DNA of 59,894 nt from Bacillus sp. SKDU12 (GCF_010093085.1 NZ_MSRC01000024.1:1-59894); one strand, 5' to 3'; numbered from the stretch's first letter, positions 1-8,772 are shown. A program made the numbers and translations. Notes: a model not told the origin generated them from the sequence alone.

Positions 1-160
1 CGCAGATTAAGTTCGTCACATCCTGTGACAACATCTGCATGACCTGCATCGTGCAGGCCCCTGACTACGCACATCACTGTGCGATTTTTTTAAAACTGAA
101 TTAACAGGTACGTTTTGTCTTGTTTAGTTTTCAAAGATCATTATTGCCGCTTAACGAAGC
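1..160 (-). other. rRNA operon leader (16S lies off the left edge)
   Basis: Read on the minus strand this looks like the transcribed leader upstream of a Bacillus 16S rRNA gene. It includes the CTTTGAAAACTAAACAAGAC segment (about 117-136) and the GCACA/TGTGC hairpin with GTAGTCAG that I recognise from rrn leaders. Positions 1-60 hold two more short hairpins, TCACA-TCC-TGTGA (16-28) and CCTGCA-TCG-TGCAGG (42-56). The 16S gene itself is not in the window. The assignment rests on recall of rrn leaders and on the strong tandem promoters just upstream. Confidence 0.7.
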
Positions 161-169
161 AGCTTTATT

Positions 170-198
170 AATATAACATTTAGCTCCTTTTAAGTCAA
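170..198 (-). promoter_or_regulatory. rrn promoter P2 (sigma-A)
   Basis: On the minus strand TTGACT (193-198) is followed by a 17-base spacer and TATATT (170-175). The near-consensus hexamers sit directly upstream of the rrn leader, as expected for the proximal promoter of a Bacillus rRNA operon. Confidence 0.75.
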
Positions 199-264
199 CA
201 ACTTTTTCCAAAGTGTTTAATGAAGCTTTTATTTGATGTCAGCTGTTTATCAGCGACGTATAAT

Positions 265-294
265 AATGTATCACAGATATTATAAAATGGTCAA
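265..294 (-). promoter_or_regulatory. rrn promoter P1 (sigma-A)
   Basis: Minus-strand TTGACC (289-294), an 18-base spacer and TACATT (265-270) lie about 95 bases upstream of P2. Tandem P1/P2 promoters are typical of Bacillus rrn operons. The -10 choice is less certain because the region is AT-rich. Confidence 0.55.
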
Positions 295-401
295 CACTTA
301 ATTTAATCTTTATATTAAAAGCATTTTATCAGTTATATTCAATTGTCCATACTCATAAGATGTAACACAGGAATGATGGACAAGATAAGGAGGCATCATC
401 A

Positions 402-1166
402 GTGAATCACTTCTATGTGTGGCACATTAAAAGAGTGAAACAATTTATTATTATACTTATCGCCGCATTTGCAGCAGCAAGCTTTTTTTATATTCAAAGA
501 GCTGTTCCGCTTCCCGTGTTTTCAACTGACACCGGACCTAAAGCCATTTATAAAGGGGAAGCGGATTCAAAAGACATTGCACTTACATTTGACATCAGCT
601 GGGGGGATGAGAAAGCAGAACCCATTCTTGATACCTTGAAAGCGAACGGGATAAAAAACGCGACATTTTTCCTTTCCGCTTCTTGGGCTGAGCGCCACCC
701 TGACACAGTAGCACGTATTGTGAGTGATGGCCATCAAATTGGGAGCATGGGCTACGCCTATAAAAACTATGCCAATTTAGAGAGCAGCGAAATAAAAAAG
801 GACATTAACCGTGCAAAAACTGCTTTCAACAAGTTAGGGATCAAAGACATACAGCTATTAAGACCCCCTACCGGACAATTTAATAAGAATGTTCTAACGG
901 TCGCAAAGCAATACAATTATACAGTCGTTCATTACAGTGTTAACTCTCAGGATTGGACAAATCCCGGGGTTGAAAAAATCATCGATAATGTGACCAAGCA
1001 GGTTTCCGGAGGAGATATTGTTCTTTTACACGCCTCCGACTCGGCAAAACAAACAGATGAAGCATTGCCTGATATCATCCGCCAGCTGCAAGAAAAAGGA
1101 TTTAAAAATGTAACCGTAGGTGATCTCATCGCAAACTCAGATGCCAAATCCGAAGAGGTAAAGTAA
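402..1166 (+). CDS. pdaB: Sporulation polysaccharide deacetylase-like protein PdaB
   Basis: This 254-residue NodB-family protein is known in B. subtilis as a late-sporulation protein needed for spore stability. The GTG start is set by AAGGAGG at 387-393. An N-terminal membrane anchor spans residues 13-31, and a NodB fold follows from about residue 58. The first catalytic Asp is present (TFD, D64). The usual metal ligands look lost: the second Asp of TFDD is Ile65, and the two His of the GNHSxxH motif are Met116 and Tyr120. RPPTGQF (motif 3) and LLH (motif 5) remain. It is divergent from the rrn promoters and convergent with kbaA, their stop codons touching at 1166/1167. I saw no convincing sporulation-sigma promoter. 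Confidence 0.93.
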   Translation: MNHFYVWHIKRVKQFIIILIAAFAAASFFYIQRAVPLPVFSTDTGPKAIYKGEADSKDIALTFDISWGDEKAEPILDTLKANGIKNATFFLSASWAERHPDTVARIVSDGHQIGSMGYAYKNYANLESSEIKKDINRAKTAFNKLGIKDIQLLRPPTGQFNKNVLTVAKQYNYTVVHYSVNSQDWTNPGVEKIIDNVTKQVSGGDIVLLHASDSAKQTDEALPDIIRQLQEKGFKNVTVGDLIANSDAKSEEVK

Positions 1167-1763
1167 TCACTTCGCTGCAAATTTCGGCAGCATCAGCAAT
1201 TGGAAAGCATTACACGCCATTAAAGGAAAAAGCATCAAATAAAGCCAGTCCTCATTATTTACTCTTAATGCTGGAAACCATTCTAATGCTGTCATCACAA
1301 CCATTAAAAACAACGATGATACAAAGGTTTTCTTAGAGGACTGCTTTTGCTTTATATAAGCTGTAATCACCCCAAAAATCAATAAAAGTACCGGTAACCA
1401 CGCATAGCCTGCCAGCGACTCTCCGCTCTCGCCAAAAAACAGAAAGCGGACGTACATTAAATCGAAAGCAACAAACAGGACGAAAAACAACTGAAGCAAA
1501 TTCCACAAAGACGAGGACCTTAATATTTCAAGCGCAAATCGGTGAACTGTTAAAAACACGAAAAAGCCCATTTGGCTGATCACACTGAAAATCATCCCTA
1601 CGCCGATAAACCAAAATAAAACAGAAAAAATCTGTCCCGCTTCAAAAGCAAGAAACAACCCTCTATACTCTCCCCATTTTAAAGCAAAACCCACAATACT
1701 CGTGATAACCGCTCCGACAGCTAAAATAGAAAAGAAAAAACGAACTAAACCACGGCTTTTCAT
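1167..1763 (-). CDS. kbaA: KinB-signalling pathway activator KbaA
   Basis: This 198-residue integral membrane protein matches KbaA, which in B. subtilis is needed for KinB sensor-kinase activity and so for entry into the Spo0A phosphorelay. The sequence has about six hydrophobic segments and ends LLMLPKFAAK. The frame is open upstream, but the ATG at 1763 gives the family length and follows GAGGGG at 12 bases. An in-frame ATG at 1775 abuts that same GAGGGG and is less likely. It shares no spacer with pdaB, and the two are convergent. The 5' region overlaps the gerD promoter region on the other strand. Confidence 0.9.
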   Translation of the reverse strand: MKSRGLVRFFFSILAVGAVITSIVGFALKWGEYRGLFLAFEAGQIFSVLFWFIGVGMIFSVISQMGFFVFLTVHRFALEILRSSSLWNLLQLFFVLFVAFDLMYVRFLFFGESGESLAGYAWLPVLLLIFGVITAYIKQKQSSKKTFVSSLFLMVVMTALEWFPALRVNNEDWLYLMLFPLMACNAFQLLMLPKFAAK

Positions 1764-1810
1764 TTCTTTATTCATCCCCTCAAAAATCGCAAACCGCGAT
1801 ATTTTGTTAT

Positions 1811-1839
1811 GTATAATTCCAAACAGATGAATCATATTA
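1811..1839 (+). promoter_or_regulatory. Sigma-G-type promoter of gerD
   Basis: GTATA (1811-1815), a 17-base spacer and CATATTA (1833-1839) match the forespore sigma-G pattern. The gerD start codon is 34 bases further on. gerD is known as a forespore-expressed gene in B. subtilis. The element itself is read from sequence only. Confidence 0.65.
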
Positions 1840-1872
1840 AAAGTAAGACAAGTATGTGAAAGGAGCTTAAGC

Positions 1873-2418
1873 ATGTCAAAAGCCAAAACGCTATTGATGA
1901 GCTGTTTTTTGTTTTTATCTGTAACAGCTTGCGCTCCAAAAGACCAAGCAGCGGATATGGACTATGATCAGACCAAAAAAATGGTTGTTGATATATTAAA
2001 AACTGATGATGGAAAGAAAGCCATTAAGGAATTATTAAACGATGATGCGATGAATGAGGCGCTGGTGATTGACCAAGATGCAATTAAAGGAACAATAGAA
2101 AAAACACTTACCTCTAAAAAAGGTGAAGAATTTTGGAAAAACATCTTTGAAGACACTAATTTCGCTGAAGGCTTTGCCAAAACTCTTCAGACAGAGCATG
2201 AAAAAGTGATTAAAAAACTGATGAAGGATCCGGATTACCAAAAGATGCTGATGGGCGTTATGCAGGATCCGGGCATGAATAAAAAGTACAGCGAACTCGC
2301 AAAAAGCCAAGAATTCCGCAGTTACTTAGAGGAGGTCATTAACGAAACACTTTCAAGCCCGCTTTACAAAAAACAGTTTGAAGATGAGCTGAAAAAAGCA
2401 GCAAAAGAAAGTGAATAA
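1873..2418 (+). CDS. gerD: Spore germination lipoprotein GerD
   Basis: GerD is an inner-spore-membrane lipoprotein that scaffolds nutrient germinant receptors into a cluster (the germinosome). The protein is 181 residues. A signal peptide ends in the lipobox S-V-T-A-C, with C20 as the lipidated cysteine. The rest is highly charged and helical, with repeated short acidic and lysine-rich helices. AAAGGAG lies 7 bases before the ATG. I recall the 168 protein as four residues longer near the C-terminus, so the tail may be length-variable. It is monocistronic, followed by a terminator shared with salA. Confidence 0.93.
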   Translation: MSKAKTLLMSCFLFLSVTACAPKDQAADMDYDQTKKMVVDILKTDDGKKAIKELLNDDAMNEALVIDQDAIKGTIEKTLTSKKGEEFWKNIFEDTNFAEGFAKTLQTEHEKVIKKLMKDPDYQKMLMGVMQDPGMNKKYSELAKSQEFRSYLEEVINETLSSPLYKKQFEDELKKAAKESE

Positions 2419-2424
2419 AGGGAA

Positions 2425-2456
2425 AGCCGGGATCTAAAATCCCGGTTCACCTTTTT
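2425..2456 (+). terminator. Rho-independent terminator between convergent gerD and salA
   Basis: CCGGGAT (2427-2433), a 5-base loop and ATCCCGG (2439-2445) are followed by TTCACCTTTTT on the plus strand. The reverse strand also has a T-rich flank, so it may serve both genes. Confidence 0.75.
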
Positions 2457-3513
2457 ATAATTGTTCTGACACCTTTGCAGCTATTTCTTTTGCAATGTCC
2501 TGATATATTTCTCCGACAGGGTGATTTTCGTCATAAACAGACGGAGCAAATTGATCCTTATCCCAATCAGGCTGTTTCAACGGGATTCTGCCGAGTAAAG
2601 GCACGTGCAGCTCCTCAGCCAGCTTATCTCCCCCGCCTTTACCAAAGACATATTCTTTTTCCCCTGTCTTTATGCTTTCATAATAAGCCATGTTCTCTAT
2701 GACACCAACAACTTCATGATCAGTTTTAATTGCCATAGAGCCCGCTCTGGCCGCGACAAAAGCAGCTGTTGGATGCGGCGTTGATACGATGATTTCTTTG
2801 CAGCTCGGCAGCATTGTATGTACATCAAGAGCAACGTCCCCTGTTCCAGGCGGAAGATCGAGAACGATATAATCTACCTCTCCCCACTCTACTTCGTGAA
2901 AAAAGTTATTCAGCATTTTACCAAGCATAGGCCCTCTCCATACGACCGGAGCATTTTCTTCCACGAAGAAGCCCATTGACATCACTTTTACCCCAAAGCG
3001 TTCAACAGGAAGCAGTTTCTCTCCTTCAACAGTAGGTCGCACAGTGATACCCATCATATCCGGCACACTGAAGCCATAAATATCCGCATCAATTAAACCG
3101 ACCTTTTTCCCGAGACGAGCCAGAGAAATAGCAAGGTTTACTGATACAGTTGATTTGCCTACGCCGCCTTTTCCGCTAGCTACAGCAAGAAAAACTGGAG
3201 GGTTGTCCATGTTTAATAATGTTTTTTTCTCAGCTGACGGCGCTCGGAATTTAGCAACCGTTTCTGCAGGCAGCTCTTCAAATCGGAGACCGACCGTCTC
3301 AGCGCCTGCCTCTTTTAAGGTGTTTACGATCTCTTGCTGAATCTTCATTTGTTCAGCAGTCCCAGTTTTGGCAAGAGCGATTTTTACGCTGACATGCCGT
3401 TTTTCAGGCTTTATTTTTATTTCCTTAACAGCATCCAATTCTCCCAAAGGTCTTTGAAGAAAAGGTTCGCGCATTTCACTGACTCGTTTTCTTACCTCAT
3501 CTTCTCTTATCAT
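2455..3513 (-). CDS. salA: Mrp/ApbC-type ATPase SalA, exoprotease regulator
   Basis: This 352-residue Mrp-family P-loop protein is known in B. subtilis as SalA, which represses scoC and so raises aprE expression. An N-terminal MIP18/DUF59-like domain (about 1-85) precedes the deviant Walker A GKGGVGKS (about 114-121) and the ParA/MinD-like core. The CxxC cluster-binding pair of iron-sulfur carrier Mrp proteins is not visible; the region reads ENMAYYESIKTGEKEY. The frame is open upstream, but the ATG at 3513 gives the family length, and AAGGGAGAGG precedes it. Its promoter lies at 3551-3580, after the cwlD terminator. Confidence 0.93.
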   Translation of the reverse strand: MIREDEVRKRVSEMREPFLQRPLGELDAVKEIKIKPEKRHVSVKIALAKTGTAEQMKIQQEIVNTLKEAGAETVGLRFEELPAETVAKFRAPSAEKKTLLNMDNPPVFLAVASGKGGVGKSTVSVNLAISLARLGKKVGLIDADIYGFSVPDMMGITVRPTVEGEKLLPVERFGVKVMSMGFFVEENAPVVWRGPMLGKMLNNFFHEVEWGEVDYIVLDLPPGTGDVALDVHTMLPSCKEIIVSTPHPTAAFVAARAGSMAIKTDHEVVGVIENMAYYESIKTGEKEYVFGKGGGDKLAEELHVPLLGRIPLKQPDWDKDQFAPSVYDENHPVGEIYQDIAKEIAAKVSEQL

Positions 3514-3550
3514 CGAACCTCTCCCTTTTGTGTATTCGTTTACAATCAGT

Positions 3551-3580
3551 ATTATATCATACATAAATCGCAGGTGTCTT
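3551..3580 (-). promoter_or_regulatory. Sigma-A promoter of salA (extended -10)
   Basis: Minus-strand AAGACA (3575-3580), an 18-base spacer and TATAAT (3551-3556), with TG one base upstream of the -10. It lies 38 bases before the salA ATG and downstream of the cwlD terminator. Confidence 0.6.
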
Positions 3581-3593
3581 ACGCGTAGAACAT

Positions 3594-3621
3594 ACGAAAA
3601 CCCTCCTTTACTCCGGAGGGT
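3594..3621 (-). terminator. Terminator at the end of cwlD
   Basis: On the minus strand ACCCTCC (3615-3621 side) pairs with GGAGGGT (3600-3606 side) and is followed by TTTTCG. The hairpin includes the cwlD stop codon. Confidence 0.6.
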
Positions 3622-4321
3622 CTCCATTTTCTGTGAAATATCGCAAAATACCTTTATATATGGAAGATGCCACCTTGTCCTGATATTTCGGTTTCCCTAG
3701 CAGCACCGCTTCGCTTGGATTGGATAAAAAGCCGACTTCTACAAGTGCCCCCGGTTTGGTAACGTTTTGCATTAAGTAGATCCCATGAATCCGTTTTGCC
3801 TTCCGAGTTGTGTTTTCCAAATTTCTTCTCAATTCATCCTGAATGTATTTCGCTACTTTTTCATTTTCTGCATATTTTCCATAATAAAAGCTTTGGGCTC
3901 CGCTCCACTTTTGTGATGGAATTGCATTGAGATGAATGCTGATATAGAGTTCAGCCTCTGAATGGTTTATTAATTTGACTCGCTGCCTTAGGTCTTCCGC
4001 TTTTCGTCTGCTATAGCCTTTCGTTCCTTCTGGTGCGAGATCCGTATCACGTTCTCTGGTCATAATGACAAGCGCCCCTTGCTCCTGAAGGTAATCCCTG
4101 ACTCTAAAGGCCACTTCTAACGTTACATCTTTCTCTAACATTTTTCCGCCAACTGCTCCGCCGTCAGGTCCGCCATGACCTGGATCTAAATAGATAATTT
4201 TCCCGCTCAAGGGCAGGCTCCACGGCTTCCAAGAATCATTATTGCTGAACTGATACTTAAATAGAAATAGCAGTACAATGAAGCCTAACAAAAAACCGAG
4301 CCATTTCAGCTTTTTCCTCAT
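3608..4321 (-). CDS. cwlD: N-acetylmuramoyl-L-alanine amidase CwlD (spore cortex)
   Basis: CwlD is a 237-residue amidase_3 enzyme that removes peptide side chains from muramic acid during cortex formation. PdaA then makes muramic-delta-lactam, the mark read by germination lytic enzymes. A signal or anchor helix covers residues 8-22. Zinc-site motifs are visible: DPGHGGPDGG (His49), a Glu shortly after (LEKDVTLE), SIHLNA (His) and LVEVGF (catalytic Glu). The length matches the family. It lies 59 bases after ybaK with no terminator between, so the two probably form an operon. Confidence 0.95.
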   Translation of the reverse strand: MRKKLKWLGFLLGFIVLLFLFKYQFSNNDSWKPWSLPLSGKIIYLDPGHGGPDGGAVGGKMLEKDVTLEVAFRVRDYLQEQGALVIMTRERDTDLAPEGTKGYSRRKAEDLRQRVKLINHSEAELYISIHLNAIPSQKWSGAQSFYYGKYAENEKVAKYIQDELRRNLENTTRKAKRIHGIYLMQNVTKPGALVEVGFLSNPSEAVLLGKPKYQDKVASSIYKGILRYFTENGDPPE

Positions 4322-4380
4322 CCCTTCCCCTCCCGCTTGTCCGTTATTACATAACTATGGGACAGGGCTGGGAAATATGA

Positions 4381-4824
4381 TCACCGCATGCGAAGCTTAC
4401 ACTGTTTTTCTCTTTGGACAACCCCGGCTGTCCACCAGTCTTTAATAAATTTGCATGCAGCTTCATACACCGTTTTTTTATCAAATGTCGCGTATTGCTC
4501 GTGTATCCAATTATAAAGGTAATCAAAAAACTCCAGACGAAGCTCTTCTTCTTCTCTTGCAGAGCGGGCACTGATGCTCTGCATGGATTCTCCGTAATAG
4601 ACGAATACTCCAAAACGCCCACCTAACAAATAAGCTTCTATAGCAAAATCAATACAGCCTTCGCTAATGATATCTCGTTCATCATGTAAAAACGGAAATA
4701 ACGGTTCCAAACAGTTCTTAACAGACTGGATAATTTGTCTGAGAGAGAGTTCTTTGAGCAAGTTCTTTTCTAATTCAAAATCCTTTTGACGTTTCACGTC
4801 CATAAAAGACAGCACCTCAGCCAT
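4381..4824 (-). CDS. ybaK: YbaK, DUF2521 family protein of unknown function
   Basis: This 147-residue protein matches YbaK, which precedes cwlD in B. subtilis. It is soluble, helical and charged, with no signal peptide or known catalytic motif. The ATG follows AAAGGAGAGTG with good spacing. Co-transcription with cwlD would make it a sporulation-period gene, but its function is not known to me. A possible sigma-G-like element upstream (4850-4879) is too close to the ribosome-binding site to trust. Confidence 0.85.
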   Translation of the reverse strand: MAEVLSFMDVKRQKDFELEKNLLKELSLRQIIQSVKNCLEPLFPFLHDERDIISEGCIDFAIEAYLLGGRFGVFVYYGESMQSISARSAREEEELRLEFFDYLYNWIHEQYATFDKKTVYEAACKFIKDWWTAGVVQREKQCKLRMR

Positions 4825-4974
4825 ACATATTCACTCTCCTTTTACCGGTTATTTTGAGGTTCGGATGGTAAAACAATGCCCGATTTCGATTGGAAATTCG
4901 CCCAAATGAAGGTGATATAAGAAGAGGATTTAGCAGCTTTCCGCGAGTGTAGAACGAATGTTCTGTAAGAGGTT

Positions 4975-5010
4975 ATTAAAAAAGCAGCCCTATGAACAGG
5001 TGCTGCTTTT
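4975..5010 (-). terminator. Terminator of ybaJ
   Basis: Minus-strand AAAAGCAGC (from 5010), a 13-base loop and GCTGCTTTTTT (to 4978). It begins at the ybaJ stop codon and separates ybaJ from ybaK. Confidence 0.75.
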
Positions 5011-5777
5011 CATACTTTCAAGCTTCTTGTTGCAGAATATGTATGAATATATTGGTCCAATACAAACCCACCTTTATCTTCATAAAAACCAGTGACGACA
5101 AAGCCGGCATCAATTTGGCCTTTAATTTGGTCTTCTAGAGAATGGCCGAATTCAAGAGCCTCATGATTCTCAATCATTTTTTTCACTTTATGTTTTGGAA
5201 GATCTTCTGAGTCGGCATATGGAATGGAGTGTTTTACTTTTAAAATCCCTTGCTGTTCTAATTCTACATCAAACAGAAATACGACTGGATTGACAAAACC
5301 TGAAATGAGAACGCCGTTTCTTTTCAGCACACGGTGCGCTTCCTCCCAAACCGGGAGGACATTCTCAACAAAAACATTGGCAACAGGATGTACAATGACA
5401 TCAAATGATTCATCCTGAACCTGACTAAGATCATCCATACTCCCTTTGATGGTATGTATGGTGAGACCGTCACGCTCAGCAATCATTCTATCCTGGTTCA
5501 GCTGTTTTTCTGAGTTGTCTAATACAGTGACATCCGCTCCTGCCGCTGCCAAAACGGGGCCCTGCTGGCCGCCACCTGATGCTAAGCAGAGTACTTTCAG
5601 CCCCTTAATAGGCGGAAACCAGTCTCTTGGTACATCTTTCATCGGTGTGACCCTTATATCCCAACTGCCTGTTTTCGCTTGTTCGATGACATGCTGCTCT
5701 ACAGCAACAGTCCATTCATTGCCTGTGTCTACTTTTTGATCCCAAGCTTTGCTATTATGGTCTACTAACGCATTCAT
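5010..5777 (-). CDS. ybaJ: Class I SAM-dependent methyltransferase YbaJ
   Basis: This 255-residue protein has the Rossmann methyltransferase pattern: the glycine-rich motif I CLASGGGQQG (about 86-95), an acidic residue ending strand 2 (VTVLDNSE), and motif IV FDVIVHPVANVF. It resembles UbiE/Methyltransf_11 enzymes, but its substrate is unknown. It is probably monocistronic, with its own promoter and terminator. The ATG is preceded by AAGGAGAACGATTC. Confidence 0.85.
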   Translation of the reverse strand: MNALVDHNSKAWDQKVDTGNEWTVAVEQHVIEQAKTGSWDIRVTPMKDVPRDWFPPIKGLKVLCLASGGGQQGPVLAAAGADVTVLDNSEKQLNQDRMIAERDGLTIHTIKGSMDDLSQVQDESFDVIVHPVANVFVENVLPVWEEAHRVLKRNGVLISGFVNPVVFLFDVELEQQGILKVKHSIPYADSEDLPKHKVKKMIENHEALEFGHSLEDQIKGQIDAGFVVTGFYEDKGGFVLDQYIHTYSATRSLKV

Positions 5778-5805
5778 GAATCGTTCTCCTTACTTTAGTG
5801 TATAG

Positions 5806-5814
5806 AGTATAACA
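5806..5814 (-). promoter_or_regulatory. Probable extended -10 promoter of ybaJ
   Basis: Minus-strand TGT-TATACT carries the TGn extension and a good -10, 29 bases before the ybaJ ATG. The -35 region is weak (GATACC-like). Confidence 0.4.
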
Positions 5815-5871
5815 AATATTTCTAGATTGGTATCGCTTTCCCTTTGTATATTTAGAAAAAGTTCATGAAAA

Positions 5872-5903
5872 CGCAAAAAAATCACAAAGGAGATATGTGA
5901 TTT
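5872..5903 (-). terminator. Second terminator downstream of rpsI
   Basis: Minus-strand AAATCACA (5896-5903) and TGTGATTT (5879-5886) form a perfect 8-bp stem, followed by TTTTTGCG. It would stop transcripts reading leftward from the rpsI direction before ybaJ. Confidence 0.6.
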
Positions 5904-6160
5904 ACATGATCTGATTTACACTTATTTCGTCAAATGTTGTCATTAGCAAAGAGTGAATGTTCCCCCGGCTATGAAACAGATGAAGAATCAGCTGGGGTTA
6001 AACAAAGGGGAGATTAGTGGTTAAAATGAGCTGGCCAGATTTAAAGTAATTATGGCTAATGAAAGCTATCATGATTATTACAGCTAGAGCGTTTATTAGC
6101 AAGCATTTCGCTTAGCTCTTTCAATGGTTAATGGTTATTAGCTGGATGCGGAGGTGCCAA
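5904..6160. other. Unassigned intergenic stretch between ybaJ and rpsI
   Basis: About 260 bases lie between two minus-strand terminators. The longest plus-strand ATG frame that I noticed is about 17 codons (from 5970), with no credible ribosome-binding site. I see no tRNA, no family RNA motif and no repeat. It could hold a small RNA or a decayed gene, but nothing in the sequence decides this. Confidence 0.5.
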
Positions 6161-6197
6161 AAAACAAAAAAAGCTCCCAACACAAGGTTGAGAGCTT
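6161..6197 (-). terminator. Terminator of rplM-rpsI
   Basis: Minus-strand AGCTCTCAAC (6187-6196), a 5-base loop and GTTGGGAGCT (6172-6181) pair over 10 bp with one G-U, followed by TTTTTTTG. Confidence 0.85.
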
Positions 6198-6209
6198 TGA
6201 AACGTAAAA

Positions 6210-7072
<863 letters not shown>

Positions 7073-7089
7073 CTAAATGATCTGTCATT

Positions 7090-7165
7090 TTCAATAAACT
7101 TCGATTACGTTCTATTTCACAACACAATAAGTTCCGGGGCTTATCGTGGGGTTGAAATACATACC
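7090..7165 (-). promoter_or_regulatory. L13 leader RNA (rplM 5' UTR)
   Basis: The rplM leader is about 100 bases. On the minus strand CACGATAAG (7140-7148) pairs with CTTATTGTG (7123-7131) over 9 bp with one G-U, closing an 8-base loop CCCCGGAA. An L13 leader motif is known in Firmicutes at this place. I matched position and overall form, not the family consensus. Confidence 0.6.
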
Positions 7166-7172
7166 ATATGAT

Positions 7173-7201
7173 ATCTTATAACTTTATGCAGACTCTGTCA
7201 A
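7173..7201 (-). promoter_or_regulatory. Sigma-A promoter of rplM-rpsI
   Basis: Minus-strand TTGACA (7196-7201), a 17-base spacer and TAAGAT (7173-7178), just after the truA stop codon. Confidence 0.7.
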
Positions 7202-7221
7202 GAAAATATTACACACCTGGT

Positions 7222-7965
7222 TTAGTTGTCATAGAAAACGTTCCATAAATACAGCCCGTGCCCTGGCGCTGTGCGCCCTGCCGCTTCGCGATCCTTCGCA
7301 TCCAGCATGGATTTCACATCATCAGGAAAAATTTTACCAATACCTGCATCAAGCAAAGTACCCGCAATAATTCTGACCATATTATATAAGAAGCCGCTGC
7401 CTATGATCCGCATCTGCAGGCCATCATCTGTCTCAGTCCAATCAAGTTCGTAAATCGTTCTTACCTTGTCCTGCACGTCTGTTTTAACCGCGCAAAAGCT
7501 CGTAAAATCATGTGTCCCTATAAGGTGCTTTGCCGCTTCTCTCATGTCCTGCACATTAAGGTGATATGAAAAATGGTAAGCGTAATGCCGTTTAAATACG
7601 TCCGGGTATTTCTCCGTGTATACAAAATAGCGATATTCTTTTTTGACTGCGCTAAATCGTGCATGGAACCCATCATCCGCAATTTCTGCTTGTTTGACTG
7701 CGATATCGTCCGGAAGCAGTGAGTTTAAAGCATAAGGCCATCTCTCCGCTGGAATTGACAGCGAAGTATCAAAATGAATGACCTGTCCGGCTGCGTGAAC
7801 CCCGCTGTCTGTTCTTCCTGACGAAACGACCGGGATTCTCTCTTTCGACTTATGCAGGACAGCCAAAGCCTTCTCCAGTTCATCCTGAACCGTTCTTTTG
7901 TTCGGCTGTACCTGATATCCATTAAATAAATGTCCGTCATAAGAAATCGTGCATTTCAGTCTCAT
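7222..7965 (-). CDS. truA: tRNA pseudouridine(38-40) synthase TruA
   Basis: TruA, 247 residues, isomerises uridines 38-40 in tRNA anticodon stems. The catalytic Asp lies in S-G-R-T-D-S-G-V-H-A (about 50-59). The length and C-terminal P-G-H-G-L-Y-L are typical. It starts 9 bases after ecfT, so it is likely the last gene of the ecfA1-ecfA2-ecfT-truA transcript. Confidence 0.96.
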   Translation of the reverse strand: MRLKCTISYDGHLFNGYQVQPNKRTVQDELEKALAVLHKSKERIPVVSSGRTDSGVHAAGQVIHFDTSLSIPAERWPYALNSLLPDDIAVKQAEIADDGFHARFSAVKKEYRYFVYTEKYPDVFKRHYAYHFSYHLNVQDMREAAKHLIGTHDFTSFCAVKTDVQDKVRTIYELDWTETDDGLQMRIIGSGFLYNMVRIIAGTLLDAGIGKIFPDDVKSMLDAKDREAAGRTAPGHGLYLWNVFYDN

Positions 7966-7974
7966 ACTGCACCT

Positions 7975-8772
7975 CTAAGTCCTTAAGAAAAATAACAAAA
8001 CAGCCAAAATCATCAAGCTGACAATGACAGAAGTGTCTTTGCCTGTCCATACAAGCTTTCTGTATTTCGTGCGTCCTTCTCCGCCTTGATAGCCCCTTGC
8101 TTCCATTGCTACCGCAAGCTCTTCAGCGCGTTTAAATGCACTGACGAAAAGAGGGACAAGGAGCGGGACAATAGCCTTCACTCTGTCTTTAACTGGTCCG
8201 CTTGTAAAATCAGCGCCTCTCGCCATCTGAGCCTTCATGATCTTATCAGTCTCCTCCATCAAGGTCGGAATAAACCGCAAAGATATTGACATCATAAGTG
8301 CGAGCTCGTGAACGGGAAGCTTTAGTTTTTTCAATGGATTCAGCAGCTTCTCCATCCCATCGGTAATCTCAATCGGTGTTGTCGTCAGCGTTAATAAAGT
8401 GGTGATTAAAATTAAATAGACGAATCTGAGAGAGATGAATATCCCTTGAACCAAACCGCCCTCATAAACTTTGAAGACGCCTAGTTGAAAGATAACCGGG
8501 CCTTCATGTGTCATAAAAATGTGAAGAAGAAACGTAAAAAGAACGATCCAAATGATAGGCTTTAATCCTTTTATTAAAAAAGAGAAAGGAACTTTTGTTA
8601 AAGCAATAACGCCTGCGGTAAATAACCCCAGTAGTGCATATGTCTGCACATTATTAGCTAGGAATACAATGCAGACAAATAAAAAGATGGTGATTAGTTT
8701 TGTTCTGGGATCAAGCCGGTGGACAAGTGAAGAGCCCGGTACATACTTGCCGATAATCATGCTGTCCATCAT
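7975..8772 (-). CDS. ecfT: ECF transporter T component EcfT
   Basis: EcfT, 265 residues, is the membrane scaffold that couples the two ATPases to interchangeable substrate-binding S components (vitamins, metals). Several transmembrane segments are visible, and the coupling-helix motif appears as MARGAD and MEARGY (the paired A-R-G signatures). Its start overlaps the ecfA2 stop by 4 bases, indicating translational coupling. No S component is encoded beside it, consistent with a shared group II module. Confidence 0.95.
   Translation of the reverse strand: MMDSMIIGKYVPGSSLVHRLDPRTKLITIFLFVCIVFLANNVQTYALLGLFTAGVIALTKVPFSFLIKGLKPIIWIVLFTFLLHIFMTHEGPVIFQLGVFKVYEGGLVQGIFISLRFVYLILITTLLTLTTTPIEITDGMEKLLNPLKKLKLPVHELALMMSISLRFIPTLMEETDKIMKAQMARGADFTSGPVKDRVKAIVPLLVPLFVSAFKRAEELAVAMEARGYQGGEGRTKYRKLVWTGKDTSVIVSLMILAVLLFFLRT

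Noticed and set aside
335..356. Possible sigma-E or sigma-G promoter for pdaB (ATATT and CATACTCAT).
   Set aside because: Spacing of 8 bases fits neither sigma factor; no better pair was found.
947..1180. Minus-strand open frame of 77 codons opposite pdaB.
   Set aside because: Antisense to a well-recognised gene, no ribosome-binding site and no protein-like motif.
4850..4879. Sigma-G-like element before ybaK (GCATT, 18-base spacer, CAAAATA on the minus strand).
   Set aside because: The implied transcript start would lie at the ribosome-binding site, and the -10 is imperfect.
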